Notes: generated from the letters alone by a model not told the origin. A stretch of 64,000 nt of DNA from JAAYDI01 sp052034005 (GCA_052034005.1 JBPOJB010000002.1:1-64000); one strand, 5' to 3'; shown: positions 19,010 to 29,767, counted from the first letter of the stretch. Translations and numbers: made by a program.

Positions 19010-22000
19010 CTATGGCCCCGGTTTGACCGGTCTGGACGGCGGCGGCGACTGCAATTGCGGCTGCTGCCCCGGCGCGCTCCGCGCCCGCCAGGAACATTTC
19101 AGGCTGTCCCAAATGGTCGACCACACCGAAGGCTGCCGCGGCACCGGGCGCCAGTTTCCCCACAACTCGATGTGATTGTATTGACCGCTGTACCACTGGG
19201 AGACATGTTGAGCGACGGCACGGAACCGCCTGGCCATCGGCGTCTTGGGGCGGGGACTCTTGTCGTTGAAGCGCGGCGTGGCGCCGCTGAAATCTGCCGC
19301 CACCAGTGCCTGCCAGGCCGCCACCCGCTGCTGCGTCGCGGTGCTCTCTTGGCTGGCGGCCGGGCGCATCAGCAGTGTCGGGGAGATGCGGCTCCAGAAA
19401 TCGTCGAAGCTGCGGCCCGCCAGCAGGTTGTCGATCGCCTGCGTGTCGTTCGGGTCAATGCCGCGGCGCGCAATCAGGAGCCGCGCCATGCTCTGGTACG
19501 CGTCACGCGCCATCCGCTTCGCACGCGCCGGGTTCGCGCCCGGTTCGTCGGGGGTCTGTCCAAAGATGCTGGCCCCGGCATGCCCCAAGCGATCACCGTA
19601 GCTGACATGTGCGTAGCCGTCCTGGACTACGTGCAGCAGGATGCCGAACATCTCCAGGTCACCCGAGTCGGCCACCTCCCAGACGGCGCGCCGCACACGC
19701 GGATCGCCGGCCATGACCCCCGATCCATTGTGCGGGTCTGGGAAATGGAATCGACTGCGCGCCGCCCGGCCGCCGCGCAACGGCCCCGTCGCTGCATCGT
19801 AGTCGGGTCGGGTGGCGAAATAGGCGATGATCAGCGCTTCCGACATCGGCTTCCCGCGCGAATTGACCCACCCGGAAGGCAGGCTCAGGCCCAGGTAGCG
19901 GGCCAGATAGTAGGTGAAGTAGAAATGGACGTCTTCGTCGGAGTGGCCGGTCGGATCAACCTTGTTGGTCGGGCTGTTCTGCGCATAGCGGTACAGGTTG
20001 GCGTCCCCAGCGCTGAACCCGACCGGGTCCTCGCTGGTGAACCGACCCAGGCTCGGGTCGTAATACCGCGCGCGATAGTAATACAGGTCCGATTGGGCGT
20101 CCCCTTCCCGGCCGGTGAACCCGAAGATGTGGTCCACCGCGGCATTCGTCTGGTTGGTGATGTTGCCGAACGCGTCATACACGATGTGATTGGCCACCTG
20201 GGCGATGTCGAGCGCCGGATCGTAATCCACGAGGTCCCGCACGGTTCCCAGATTATCCGCCAGAGGCCACAGCACGTTGCGGTCACCCGAGCCCGCGTCG
20301 ATCTGCTCGTCGGCCAGGATCTGGTCCACGATAGGACCGTGCAGATAACGGTTGGCCAGCTGTCCTTGTTCAAATCGCAGGGCAATGTGCGGACCGTCGT
20401 ACACGTAGGACTCCACTTCGACAGGGCCGACTGCCGGACGGGTCGTCTGGCTGATCCGGCGCCCAAACACGTCGTAAGTGTATGAGATCGAATCCCCCGC
20501 CGCGGCACCGACACTGGTTCGCTCCACGACTTCCACCAGGCGGTTGAGCACGTCCCAGCGGTATTCGGTCACCGCCCCGGTCGCAAGGTTGGTACGCGCC
20601 ACTCGATTCCCCTCGGCGTCGTAGGCGTAGCTGTAGGTCCCATCGGACTCCACCTGGTTCCGCTCCCCGATCAGGATGCCGTCCCCGGTCCGATTGCCGT
20701 TGGCGTCGTAGGCATAGGCCTCGTTCGCCTGCGCGGTGTAATGCGCGCTGAGCAACTGCCCTCGCGCATCGTATCCATATTCGGCAGTCCCATCGCTGCG
20801 CGAAACGCTGCGGACGACGCGTCCCGCTGGATCGTAGGCCCATTGGTATTCGGCCAGCGCGCGGCCGCCGCCCCGGTGGTCCAAGCTGACGAGGCGTCCT
20901 TGGCCGTCGTACTGGTAGGTGGATGTGGCCACGCTCTTCCAGCCCGACTGATCCTCGAACCGCGCCACCGTGGCCAACTGGTCCCCAGCCGTGTAGCGGA
21001 GGTCGATCCGCTTGGCCGCGACGCCGGGGCCTGCCTGCTCCAGACCCGTCATCCGGCCGTGCGCATCGTACGAGAACTTGGTCTCGAAGTCGCGCCGGCC
21101 GCCGACCCAGGCTGTGACGCTGGAACGTAGGCCGTCGTGCCGCACATAGCCGTTGACCAACAATACCTCCGGCACTCCCGGCAAATCGGCCCACACCGCG
21201 ACTTCCCGGTCCCACGCGTCGTACCCGAACGCATAAGCGCAGAACAGGTCGGATACACTGGTCAGCTTGCCGACCGGATCATAGTGCCGCTGGATCGTAT
21301 TCAGCCGATCACGGTCGACGGCCGCGTCACCCGTGCTGCCGTACCAGACTTCCTGCTGGAGCCGGCCCAGCGCGTCGTACTGGAACGTCCGCGTCCGGCC
21401 CAAGCGGTCGACGAGGCGGCTCAGGTTCCCACGCACGTCGTACTGGTACGACGTCGCATAGACCGCCCCCTCCCATAAGACGCTCTCGCGCGTCAAGCGG
21501 TCCAGGTAGTCGTAGGCATAGCTCGTCACGTTGCCCAACGGATCGGTGACCGATGCGAGTCGCCCCCGCGCGTCGTACGCCATCAGCGTCGTATGGCCAT
21601 TGGCGTCCGTCACACTGGTCCGGTGCGATTGCTCGTCGTACGTGTATCGCGTCGTGTTCCCCAGGCCGTCGGTTTGCGCAAGCACATTGCCTTGCAGGTC
21701 GTAAGTCGTGTAGGCGGCGCCATACAGTTCGATCACGCGCACCGCGTCGGCCACGACTCGGCCGGCCGCCGCCGTGGGTGCAAGCTGGACGGACAGCGTG
21801 TCGCCGGTCAGCGCGACGACCGCCAGCCGCTGCCAGGCCCGCTGCTGATCCGCAACATCGGCCGAAATCCGCCGCTGGTCCACCTCCACGGCCGCACCGA
21901 TCGAGCCGGCCGAATCGCTCAGGCGGTACGCAACGGCGGACGCGTTGTCGGACTGCGGGTCCCAGGTCGCCAACACTTCGTAGGCCACCCCCGGCAACAG

Positions 22001-25000
22001 ACCCGTGAACGTCCAGGTGGCCGTGGTCCCGGCCGGCTCGCCACCAGCCGCCACATGGCACCCCGACTGCCAGCCGCCCGAGGCCGTGCTCCAGGCGCCC
22101 TGGTAAACGGCCGACGCGTCGTCGCGGATTTGATCGATCGGTTGGCGGCCCGCCGGGTGCGCCGGGATGAGGGCCGTCCGGCGCCCGAGCTGGTCGTAAC
22201 GGTATTGAGTCCGGCGCCCCGCCCCATCCGTCTCGGCAACCAGGTTTCCCAGACCGTCGTACGTGAAGGTGCGTTGGACGCCGTTGCTGGTCGCCGCCAC
22301 CGGTCGGCCGAGCAAGTCGTACGCCCAGTGCGTGACGTTGCCGTCGGTGTCCGACCTGGAGGTCACATTCCCCATCAGGTCATAGACCGTCTGGGTTTGA
22401 GCAACCTGGCCGCCCATCGCCGGGAGCCGGTGCAGCACTTCGCGTCCGAGACTGTCGTAGGCGAATTCGCTGCGCCGGCCCAGCGGATCCACGACCGCTC
22501 GCAGCTCGCCGGAAACCGTGTACTCATAGCGCGTGACGGGCGCCCCATGGTCTCGCGTGGCCGACTCCACGACCGTCACCACGCGGCCCAGCGCATCGTA
22601 TTGGTACTTGGTCCAGTACCCGGCCGGGTCGCGCACGAAGCGCAGATTGCCCACCTTGTCGTAATAGAAATAGGTCCGCGCCCGGGCAGCGCCGACCGCC
22701 GGGGCCGGGTCCACGCGCATGACCATTCGCCCACGCACGTCGTACGCGTAATCCGACTGCCGATAGACCATGGCACCCGAGCCATCCACGGCCCCGTCCA
22801 GACGCCGCACGATCTGCCCGCCGGCGTCGTAGACCCGGATGTCCTCCTGCACGACACGGCCCGACACGTTCTCGGTCGTCTTCCATGGCCGACTCAGGTT
22901 GTCGTAAAGCGTGGTATGGACCCGCGTGCGGCCCCAATCCAGTTGTTCCACCACGACCGTCTGGTTTCCGAGCGCGTCGTAGTGATAGGTCGTCTCGGGC
23001 GCCGGAAGCGGCCCGAATCCGTCGGGATCCGGCCGGACGACCTGTATGACGCGCCCAAGCTGGTCATACCGATAGGACGTGGCCACCACGCACGTCGGAT
23101 CGTGCGAGTCCCACTGGCTCTCCCGGATCAGCATGCCATTCGAATCGTACTCGCGCATGGTGATCTGTTGGCCGAGCGGCCCCGCGCCGTCCGGGTCGGG
23201 CAGGATGATGCTCTGCACGCGGTCCTGCTGGTCGTACGCGAAAGCCACCACCGATCCGTCCGGCCGCGTGTGCGCGCACAAGTTGTCGCGCAGGTCGTAC
23301 GCGTAGGAGTTGACAGGCCGGCGCCCCGCCATGTCCGCCGGCTGCGTCTCGCGGATCAGTCGACCCAGGCCGTCGTAGACGTAGTCGGTCACCCGCCACT
23401 GGTCCGCACCGCTTTCGCGCACCTGCAGCAACTGGCCGGCCACATCGTACGCGCGCTCGATCACCGGCGCCCCATGCTGACCCGTGCCGGGCGCCGGCAG
23501 CGTCTCCCGGATCACCTGGTGCCACGCGTCATACGCGAACCAGGCGGTCGCCCCGTACGCGTCCGTCACCGACCGGAGATCGTCCAGCGTGTCGTAGTCG
23601 AAGGTCGTAACCGCCTGACCCGCGATCGCTTCAGGCGGCGCAGGCAGATTGCTCACCTGCGGTCCCACGTAGCGAATCGAGGTGTTCCGACCTCGCGCGT
23701 CGTACTGATATTCCGTGATCCGGTTGAGCGGATCGGTCATCCGGATCAGGTGGCCGTCGGCATCGTACTGGTACCGGGTGATCGGCCGCGTCTGATCGCT
23801 TCCGGCATATCCTCCCGGCGCGGCCTGCGTGATCGCCGTCAGGCGGTTGCACGCGTCAAACGCCTGCGAGGTCTGCACGCCGCGCGCGTCCGTAATGAGC
23901 GTCACGTTCCCCGCGGCGTCGTAGCGATAGGAGGTGACCCCCGGCGCGTGATCGCCGGTCCCGGGCGCCGGGTCTTTTCGCTGCACCAGGCGATCCAGGT
24001 TGTCGTACACAAAGGAGGTCGCGCGCCCCAGCGGGTCTATTTCGGTAGCGAGATTCCGCCGGTCGTCGTACACGTACCATCGGCTCGTCGCGACACTGGG
24101 ACCGGCGCCGTCGGCCGAGTGGATGGCGGCCAGTAAGCCCACCTGCCTGCCGGCGGTGTAATACGTGTACCGGGTCGTGACCGCATCCGCCGAATCCGCG
24201 GCCGTCACGGCGCTCATCACCAGCCCCCCGGGCAACGCGCCGATGCTTGCCGGCACCTCCGAGTAGGTATATCGCGTGCGACGATCGGGCGTGGCATCGT
24301 ACGGGATGCCGTACTCAATGCGCAGAACGACGTTGCCCCGCGCATCGAGCAGATACTCCTCCCACCGCCCCAGCCGGTCTCGGTAGTGGCGGACCGCCTG
24401 GAGCGCCGTGTCGTAGATCCACTGCTCGTAGGTGCCGTCAGCGAATATGCGTTTCGTCAGATTGCCCGACGCGTCGTACTCCTGGCGGGTTGTCAGCGAC
24501 GGCAAGGGCGCGCTGCCACCGCCGCCGGCCGGAACAATCACGCTCAACGCCAACCCCCGCGCGTCACGCACCCATCGCCAGACGTCCCGTTGGGGCGAGC
24601 CGGCCACTGCCGGCTTGGCCAGGGCAGTGATCAACCCGAAGCGGTCGGCCTGGTACTCCCACAGATGCCCGCGCGGATCCACGTACATGGCGCGCGGTTC
24701 GGCCAGCCCGGCCAGATCGATCGACCGCGCCCCGATCCGACCGGAAGCCGGCAGCCGCAGCGTGCCAGACGTCCCATCCACAAGGTACGGGATCATGGCC
24801 CAGGCGGAGCCGTCCGGGTTGACCACGTTCGAGACGCGGCGAGTCCGCGCATCGCGGGTCACGCGCGTCAGGTAGCCGCGCGGGTCTTTGGCTTGAATCA
24901 TCAGTCCGTCGGACGGCGCGTACGTAAAGCTGTACTGCGGGGTCGTGCCGCCGAACCCCGGGTTGGGCGCGGAAACCGACTGAACGAAGTCACGGACTAC

Positions 25001-28000
25001 GTTCCACTGGGTTACGCGGCCGGCGAAGTCGGTGATCGAGAGCAGCTTGTTCGCCGAGTAACGCAGGGTCGTCGCGAGCCCTCCCTGCCGCACGATCCGA
25101 ACGAGTTCATCTGCTCGACCGTCGCGGTCGATATCCGCATACTCGTAATGCGTGGCGTTCCCGTTGCGATCCAGGCTGCGCGCAAGCATTCCGGTGCCGG
25201 CCGAAAATTCGTACCTCGCGCCGTCCTTGGCGGTCATCACCACGCCGCCCGACGACGGATCGATCTCCAACTGACCCACCGACGACGGCGGCGGCGTGAA
25301 CTCCCATTGGTCCACGAGCATCACCGCGCCGGCCGACAGCAGCCCATCGACGAACTGGCCCGGCCCGGCGACCGTCGTCAGCCGCACCTCCAGGACATCC
25401 TGGTCGGCCGGCAGCGTGAAGAACCCCAGGCTGCGCCACGCGCGGCCCTCCGCCTGATACTCGCCCGGCGTGAACCGCTGGTCCACCTGCGCGCGACTGG
25501 CGGCACCCGCCACGCGCTGAGCGCCGACCACTTCGTACGTGGCATTGGACGCCAGATCGGCACTCGGAACCCAGTGCACAAATACCTCGTACATATGCCC
25601 TGGCTGCAGCGCGTCGAACCGCCAGGCCACGTGAGCCGGACGCCCCTGCGGGCCTGCGTGAGACGTGCGGTAGCCCGCCCCGCCCTCGCCGGCGTCGCCA
25701 ATCCAATCGGCGGCGTCACTCAAGGTCACCTGCCCGCCGCGAACGTCGCCCATGTCCAGGATCACACCCGGCGCCGCCGGCGACGCGATAAGCCACGCGG
25801 TCGTGTTGTCGCCGCGGACCAACGCGATCCCCGACTCCGTGCGCGCGCCCAGCACGCCCAGCCGCGATGCGCTGACCGCGTCCGCCGCCGCGAGCCCCCC
25901 ACCCGGCACGACCCGGTCCAGCTCGTCCAGCCACCAGCGCGCACCGAACTCGTTGCTGCCCAGGTTGCCGTCCACACGGTTGATCACCTCCAGACCGCCG
26001 CGCACCGTGCGCGTCACGGTCCGATCAGGCAGATGCGCCGTCAGCACCACGTCGGCGTCGTAGTGGCCGGTAGCCAAGACCGCGCTCAGATCGGACGGGC
26101 CCGGCACCACCAGCCGCAAGTCACCCAGCGGATTGATCTCCAGGTAGTCCTGCAGGCCGGCCACGTCGAATTCGACGGCGCCCCCCGCGCGCCCGGCGAC
26201 CGTGTACGAGCCGGTCAGTCGCTGGATCGGTTCGCCGTCGCAGGGAGGCAGCTGGAACACGATTTCAGCCAGCGGGCGCAGATTGTCGTTCTCACGATAG
26301 GTCGGGCCCCAGATCGGCAGCGCGACCATGGCATCCCCGTCGTGCAGACCGACCGCGATCAACCCCTGCTCGATCGTCGCAGCCTGCTCCGGGGAAGTCT
26401 GCCCGTCCAGGCGTTGCGCCGTCCGGGCGGTCAGCGCGTCATTGTCCAAGAGCGTTCCGACCGCAACGTGCTGGACAACCTCGCCCTGCTGGTCGACCGC
26501 GCGCCGATAGGGCGCGCGATAGGGGATCTGTCGCGGATCGTACCGGCCGAACGGCAGGCCGTCGCTCGGCGTGACATCGAGGACCTGGTCGTGCAGGCTC
26601 CGATACTCGTCCCACTCAATCAGCTCGATCGTCACCGTCTCGTCCCACTCGACCACCGTGTCATCCACCGGCATGATCGTGAGCGTCGTGGAACAGCTGC
26701 CGTCCGGGATATACACCACGCCGATCCCCGTGTAGGGGTCGTCGACCAGGCCGCCTTCATACGTCGTATACTGACGTGTTACCCGGTAGTCGCTCCGCGC
26801 TGGATCGATGACCGGGTCGGTCGCCGGGACCGTGTGGGACGCGTCGGTATGGACGCGGAAAAACACCGCCAGGCCGCCGCTGGTGTCGTACCGCCCCCGG
26901 CTGATTTCAAACTGCACCGCGTCCCGCCGGCGCGGATCGTCCGACTCGGCGCCGACCGCGTTGACGGCCGACACGGTGACGACACTCTCCACGGTCACGC
27001 ACACCGAGTCCCGGAGCGTGCCGGCGGTGAACAGGGTGGCATAGTCCGGGACCAGAGCGCCTGTCGCCGCGTTCGGCAACGAGAGCACGCCGTCCGGATC
27101 CACCGTGATATCGATCGTGTACTGTCCGGCCTCCACGCCTTCCAGGAACAGGGTGAACTGCCGCACGGCCGCGCCGCCCGTCAGTTCGGGGATCGTGAAC
27201 GTCGCACCGATGCGATGCTGATCGGGATCCCACAGGTGCCGGGACATGTACGGCGGGATGAAATGGCCCGGTTCGGTCGGGTCGTCGACGCCGCGTGGGC
27301 TGCGCGGTACAGACTCGTCGACGGTCCACAGCCGCAGGGCGCCGCAATACAAGTGCCGGCTCCCATCCTCGGCAATCGTCGCCTGCGCCGGATCCGAAGC
27401 GTTGTACCTGAACCGCACGAGCGCCAGACTGGGATCCACTTCGGCCGGCAACTCGACAACCACCGGCACGAAACCCACCCCCGCTCCGCCCGACACGGAG
27501 TCGTCGGCGGACGAAGCTTCACCGTCCCACGCGATCCGCCCGTCCAGGTCGAACCCGTCGAACGCGTCGGGCACTCCGTCACCATCGGCGTCATCCATGT
27601 TGACGACCAGACGTTTGCCGGCCCCCCGCCGTGAATCCTCCAAACGCTCCTCCTCGGCGGATCGGTCGGGCGGCCCCAGCCCATTGGTGTTGTCGGAATC
27701 GATGTCCAAATCCACGTCCACGACGGCGACAGTCACCCGATCTTCGAGCGACGACGTGCCGCTGGCGGGCAAGTAGTGCGCCACGATCTGCCCCACGGAC
27801 ATGCGGATCCCTTCGATCGCCAGCGGCAGCGTGTTGCCGGCCGACACGCTCGGGCCGACCAGCGCGGGGTCTTCAAGACGATAGTGCTCGCCCGGCCGGA
27901 CTTCGATCCACCGTACGCCGGTGCGTCCGACCCAGTACTCCCACCTGGTGTAGGGAAACGCGCTGCCGCCGTAAAGCGCCCAGGCCGGAACCCATAAGCG

Positions 28001-29767
28001 GACACCATCCGGCACGTCGAACTGGACCGTCCCGGGACCACTCACCACGACCCGCGCCGGCCGAACGTCCGCGTCCACCCACAACTTCCACGGATAGTCG
28101 GAGTAACTGTCCCACGACCACTGCTTCCCAACGGCAATCTGGTGTTGCCGACCTTGCTCAGGGATGCGGTCGGGTTCGTTGTCCGGTAACGCGGATAAGA
28201 CAGTCACCTCTCGGGCATAGGGTCCCACCCACATGGTGATGTCGCCCAGATTCTTTTCCGTATAGTCTTTGTTGATCGCGACCAACGCCCCCGGCGATTC
28301 CTCCACATCCTCCCCCACCCGAGGCCAAAGGACTTCCAGGTTCACGCTCGCCCCAGCCGGGTTCGGCGGTGGGTTGGGGTTCGGCGGTGGGTTCGGGTTC
28401 GGCGGCGGGTTCGGGTTCGGTGGCGGGTTCGGGTTCGGCGGCGGGTTCGGGTTCGGCGGCGGGTTCGGGTTTGGTGGCGGGCTCGGGTTTGGTGGCGGGC
28501 TCGGGTTCGACGGTGGGTTCGGGTTCGACGGCGCGCCTCGGCTCACCGGCGTATCGGGCTTTGGCGGCGTGGCGGGTCCGATCAGCGCGTCCAACTCGCC
28601 AGGCGTCATGCGGCCCGCCGTCGAAGTGGTTTCCGGCGTCAGCGCCGGGCCGAACACGTCGGCCGCCCTGCCGGTGCTGCCGCCCCCGCCGGCATCGGGG
28701 ATTGTGGAGCGATTATCGACGTGGACGCGAAAGGTGGGCAGCGAGCCGTCGGCCAATCGCGCCTCGACGCCAGCGCGGTCTCGCGCCATGACGGTGACGA
28801 CGGCCGAGCCCCAGAATTCGGGCGTTGTGGTCGGCCGATACAGCAGGAAGCTGTTCGCATCCACATAGGGCACTGTGTGGAACACGGCCGGGTTGTCAAC
28901 GCTCACCGTGTACGTCAAGAACGTCTCATCCTCGACATCGTAGAAATAGGGCAGCGAGTTGCCGTCGTAGCAATGCTGTTCCCACAGATCGATCGCGACC
29001 AGGTTGGCGGGCCCACCGAAGCGTGTTGAGTGCGACCGGTCGGGCATCTGCCGAGCGACCGGCGCATCGTTGACAGGCGCGACGAACACGTAGAGCGTAG
29101 CGGCCACGCTCGCGAACTGGCGGTCCTGGGCCGAGATGGCGTACTGGACGTAGCCGTACCCGTCGGCCGTCATCTCCAGTGTCAGGACTCCGTCCACCAC
29201 GTGGGCGGCCGCGACCGGGTTGTCCGGACCGCTGCTGTCAAACGGGACTGCGGAGTAGTGCAGCAGGTGCGCGGGGTCCTCGACGTCGTAGAAATACGGG
29301 GTCAGGTCGAGCGTCACGGAAGTGCCTTCGGCGACGAAGAGTTCCGGCAGTCCAGCGAGCAGCACGGGCGGATCGTTGACCGGTTGGACCGTCCAGTGCA
29401 GCGTGTCGCAGGCTGATGTCTGATCGATGACCCCGCGTGCCCGTACCGTGATGTCGGCCGCACCGAACGCGTTGGGTGGATGGGCCACGCGCAGGACCCA
29501 TCCGTCGAGCGTAGCCGCTGCCACGGACGGGTCGGTGTTGCCGGCCAGTTCATAGCTGAGCGGCTGGTCGAGATCGGACGCGAAGACCGCCCGCAGATCG
29601 ATCAGCGAATCATGGCCGTCCTCCCAGGTCAGTTGCGTACCCATCGGCTCGACGACCTGGACTGCGAGCATCTGGCGCGGCTCGAGCCATTCGAGGCAGC
29701 ATGGGCGCCGTCGGCCCCGGCGGCGATCCCGTGTGGGCGCATACCATCGTGAAGAGCGTCGTGACAT
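19010..29767 (-). CDS. Giant LEPR/Calx-beta/RHS-repeat surface protein with metal-hydrolase-like tail
   Basis: A protein of 3,585 residues. AAGGAGG six bases upstream selects ATG 29767. Residues 25-34 carry LEWLEPRQML, the planctomycete LEPR sorting signature, after an Arg-rich start. Cadherin-like domains (about 40-380) follow, then a PPPNPN tract (about 412-469), a dockerin-like Asp-rich piece (DADGDGVPDAFDGFDLDG) and a Calx-beta domain (about 920-1060). A golvesin-like domain is at about 1350-1490, with a second one inside the YD repeats. Dozens of YD/RHS repeats (YDxxGxxxxxxD) run from about 1490 to 3250 and end in the RHS core YYYRARYYDPSLGRFTSED. The last 309 residues (nt 19010-19939) form a different domain with HFYFTYYLARYLGL, FHFPDP and LHVVQDGYAHVSY...GHA, a His/Asp pattern like zinc phospholipase C/DUF6765 folds. 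It is probably exported and may be a polymorphic toxin or adhesin. Confidence 0.88.
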   Translation of the reverse strand: MSRRSSRWYAPTRDRRRGRRRPCCLEWLEPRQMLAVQVVEPMGTQLTWEDGHDSLIDLRAVFASDLDQPLSYELAGNTDPSVAAATLDGWVLRVAHPPNAFGAADITVRARGVIDQTSACDTLHWTVQPVNDPPVLLAGLPELFVAEGTSVTLDLTPYFYDVEDPAHLLHYSAVPFDSSGPDNPVAAAHVVDGVLTLEMTADGYGYVQYAISAQDRQFASVAATLYVFVAPVNDAPVARQMPDRSHSTRFGGPANLVAIDLWEQHCYDGNSLPYFYDVEDETFLTYTVSVDNPAVFHTVPYVDANSFLLYRPTTTPEFWGSAVVTVMARDRAGVEARLADGSLPTFRVHVDNRSTIPDAGGGGSTGRAADVFGPALTPETTSTAGRMTPGELDALIGPATPPKPDTPVSRGAPSNPNPPSNPSPPPNPSPPPNPNPPPNPNPPPNPNPPPNPNPPPNPNPPPNPNPPPNPAGASVNLEVLWPRVGEDVEESPGALVAINKDYTEKNLGDITMWVGPYAREVTVLSALPDNEPDRIPEQGRQHQIAVGKQWSWDSYSDYPWKLWVDADVRPARVVVSGPGTVQFDVPDGVRLWVPAWALYGGSAFPYTRWEYWVGRTGVRWIEVRPGEHYRLEDPALVGPSVSAGNTLPLAIEGIRMSVGQIVAHYLPASGTSSLEDRVTVAVVDVDLDIDSDNTNGLGPPDRSAEEERLEDSRRGAGKRLVVNMDDADGDGVPDAFDGFDLDGRIAWDGEASSADDSVSGGAGVGFVPVVVELPAEVDPSLALVRFRYNASDPAQATIAEDGSRHLYCGALRLWTVDESVPRSPRGVDDPTEPGHFIPPYMSRHLWDPDQHRIGATFTIPELTGGAAVRQFTLFLEGVEAGQYTIDITVDPDGVLSLPNAATGALVPDYATLFTAGTLRDSVCVTVESVVTVSAVNAVGAESDDPRRRDAVQFEISRGRYDTSGGLAVFFRVHTDASHTVPATDPVIDPARSDYRVTRQYTTYEGGLVDDPYTGIGVVYIPDGSCSTTLTIMPVDDTVVEWDETVTIELIEWDEYRSLHDQVLDVTPSDGLPFGRYDPRQIPYRAPYRRAVDQQGEVVQHVAVGTLLDNDALTARTAQRLDGQTSPEQAATIEQGLIAVGLHDGDAMVALPIWGPTYRENDNLRPLAEIVFQLPPCDGEPIQRLTGSYTVAGRAGGAVEFDVAGLQDYLEINPLGDLRLVVPGPSDLSAVLATGHYDADVVLTAHLPDRTVTRTVRGGLEVINRVDGNLGSNEFGARWWLDELDRVVPGGGLAAADAVSASRLGVLGARTESGIALVRGDNTTAWLIASPAAPGVILDMGDVRGGQVTLSDAADWIGDAGEGGAGYRTSHAGPQGRPAHVAWRFDALQPGHMYEVFVHWVPSADLASNATYEVVGAQRVAGAASRAQVDQRFTPGEYQAEGRAWRSLGFFTLPADQDVLEVRLTTVAGPGQFVDGLLSAGAVMLVDQWEFTPPPSSVGQLEIDPSSGGVVMTAKDGARYEFSAGTGMLARSLDRNGNATHYEYADIDRDGRADELVRIVRQGGLATTLRYSANKLLSITDFAGRVTQWNVVRDFVQSVSAPNPGFGGTTPQYSFTYAPSDGLMIQAKDPRGYLTRVTRDARTRRVSNVVNPDGSAWAMIPYLVDGTSGTLRLPASGRIGARSIDLAGLAEPRAMYVDPRGHLWEYQADRFGLITALAKPAVAGSPQRDVWRWVRDARGLALSVIVPAGGGGSAPLPSLTTRQEYDASGNLTKRIFADGTYEQWIYDTALQAVRHYRDRLGRWEEYLLDARGNVVLRIEYGIPYDATPDRRTRYTYSEVPASIGALPGGLVMSAVTAADSADAVTTRYTYYTAGRQVGLLAAIHSADGAGPSVATSRWYVYDDRRNLATEIDPLGRATSFVYDNLDRLVQRKDPAPGTGDHAPGVTSYRYDAAGNVTLITDARGVQTSQAFDACNRLTAITQAAPGGYAGSDQTRPITRYQYDADGHLIRMTDPLNRITEYQYDARGRNTSIRYVGPQVSNLPAPPEAIAGQAVTTFDYDTLDDLRSVTDAYGATAWFAYDAWHQVIRETLPAPGTGQHGAPVIERAYDVAGQLLQVRESGADQWRVTDYVYDGLGRLIRETQPADMAGRRPVNSYAYDLRDNLCAHTRPDGSVVAFAYDQQDRVQSIILPDPDGAGPLGQQITMREYDSNGMLIRESQWDSHDPTCVVATSYRYDQLGRVIQVVRPDPDGFGPLPAPETTYHYDALGNQTVVVEQLDWGRTRVHTTLYDNLSRPWKTTENVSGRVVQEDIRVYDAGGQIVRRLDGAVDGSGAMVYRQSDYAYDVRGRMVMRVDPAPAVGAARARTYFYYDKVGNLRFVRDPAGYWTKYQYDALGRVVTVVESATRDHGAPVTRYEYTVSGELRAVVDPLGRRSEFAYDSLGREVLHRLPAMGGQVAQTQTVYDLMGNVTSRSDTDGNVTHWAYDLLGRPVAATSNGVQRTFTYDGLGNLVAETDGAGRRTQYRYDQLGRRTALIPAHPAGRQPIDQIRDDASAVYQGAWSTASGGWQSGCHVAAGGEPAGTTATWTFTGLLPGVAYEVLATWDPQSDNASAVAYRLSDSAGSIGAAVEVDQRRISADVADQQRAWQRLAVVALTGDTLSVQLAPTAAAGRVVADAVRVIELYGAAYTTYDLQGNVLAQTDGLGNTTRYTYDEQSHRTSVTDANGHTTLMAYDARGRLASVTDPLGNVTSYAYDYLDRLTRESVLWEGAVYATSYQYDVRGNLSRLVDRLGRTRTFQYDALGRLQQEVWYGSTGDAAVDRDRLNTIQRHYDPVGKLTSVSDLFCAYAFGYDAWDREVAVWADLPGVPEVLLVNGYVRHDGLRSSVTAWVGGRRDFETKFSYDAHGRMTGLEQAGPGVAAKRIDLRYTAGDQLATVARFEDQSGWKSVATSTYQYDGQGRLVSLDHRGGGRALAEYQWAYDPAGRVVRSVSRSDGTAEYGYDARGQLLSAHYTAQANEAYAYDANGNRTGDGILIGERNQVESDGTYSYAYDAEGNRVARTNLATGAVTEYRWDVLNRLVEVVERTSVGAAAGDSISYTYDVFGRRISQTTRPAVGPVEVESYVYDGPHIALRFEQGQLANRYLHGPIVDQILADEQIDAGSGDRNVLWPLADNLGTVRDLVDYDPALDIAQVANHIVYDAFGNITNQTNAAVDHIFGFTGREGDAQSDLYYYRARYYDPSLGRFTSEDPVGFSAGDANLYRYAQNSPTNKVDPTGHSDEDVHFYFTYYLARYLGLSLPSGWVNSRGKPMSEALIIAYFATRPDYDAATGPLRGGRAARSRFHFPDPHNGSGVMAGDPRVRRAVWEVADSGDLEMFGILLHVVQDGYAHVSYGDRLGHAGASIFGQTPDEPGANPARAKRMARDAYQSMARLLIARRGIDPNDTQAIDNLLAGRSFDDFWSRISPTLLMRPAASQESTATQQRVAAWQALVAADFSGATPRFNDKSPRPKTPMARRFRAVAQHVSQWYSGQYNHIELWGNWRPVPRQPSVWSTIWDSLKCSWRARSAPGQQPQLQSPPPSRPVKPGP
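28359..28530. repeat. 18-bp tandem repeat encoding PPPNPN
   Basis: Inside the RHS gene, about nine tandem or near-tandem 18-bp units (GGGTTCGGGTTCGGCGGC-like on the plus strand) encode PPPNPN, with Ser variants (PSNPSP, PPNPSP) at the N-terminal edge. It is a flexible extended linker between the N-terminal cadherin-like part and the rest of the protein, and a likely spot for copy-number change by slippage. Confidence 0.85.

Noticed and set aside
21593..24136. Long plus-strand open frame of about 847 codons opposite the RHS gene
   Set aside because: It is rich in Arg, His and Val with no domain likeness, and lies wholly antisense to the clear YD repeats; high GC gives such shadow frames.
24386..27634. 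Long plus-strand open frame of about 1,080 codons
   Set aside because: Same reason: antisense shadow of the golvesin/Calx-beta part of the RHS gene.
28359..28530. Regular short repeats that could suggest a CRISPR array
   Set aside because: Units are contiguous 18-mers in a coding frame without spacers, so they are a protein repeat.
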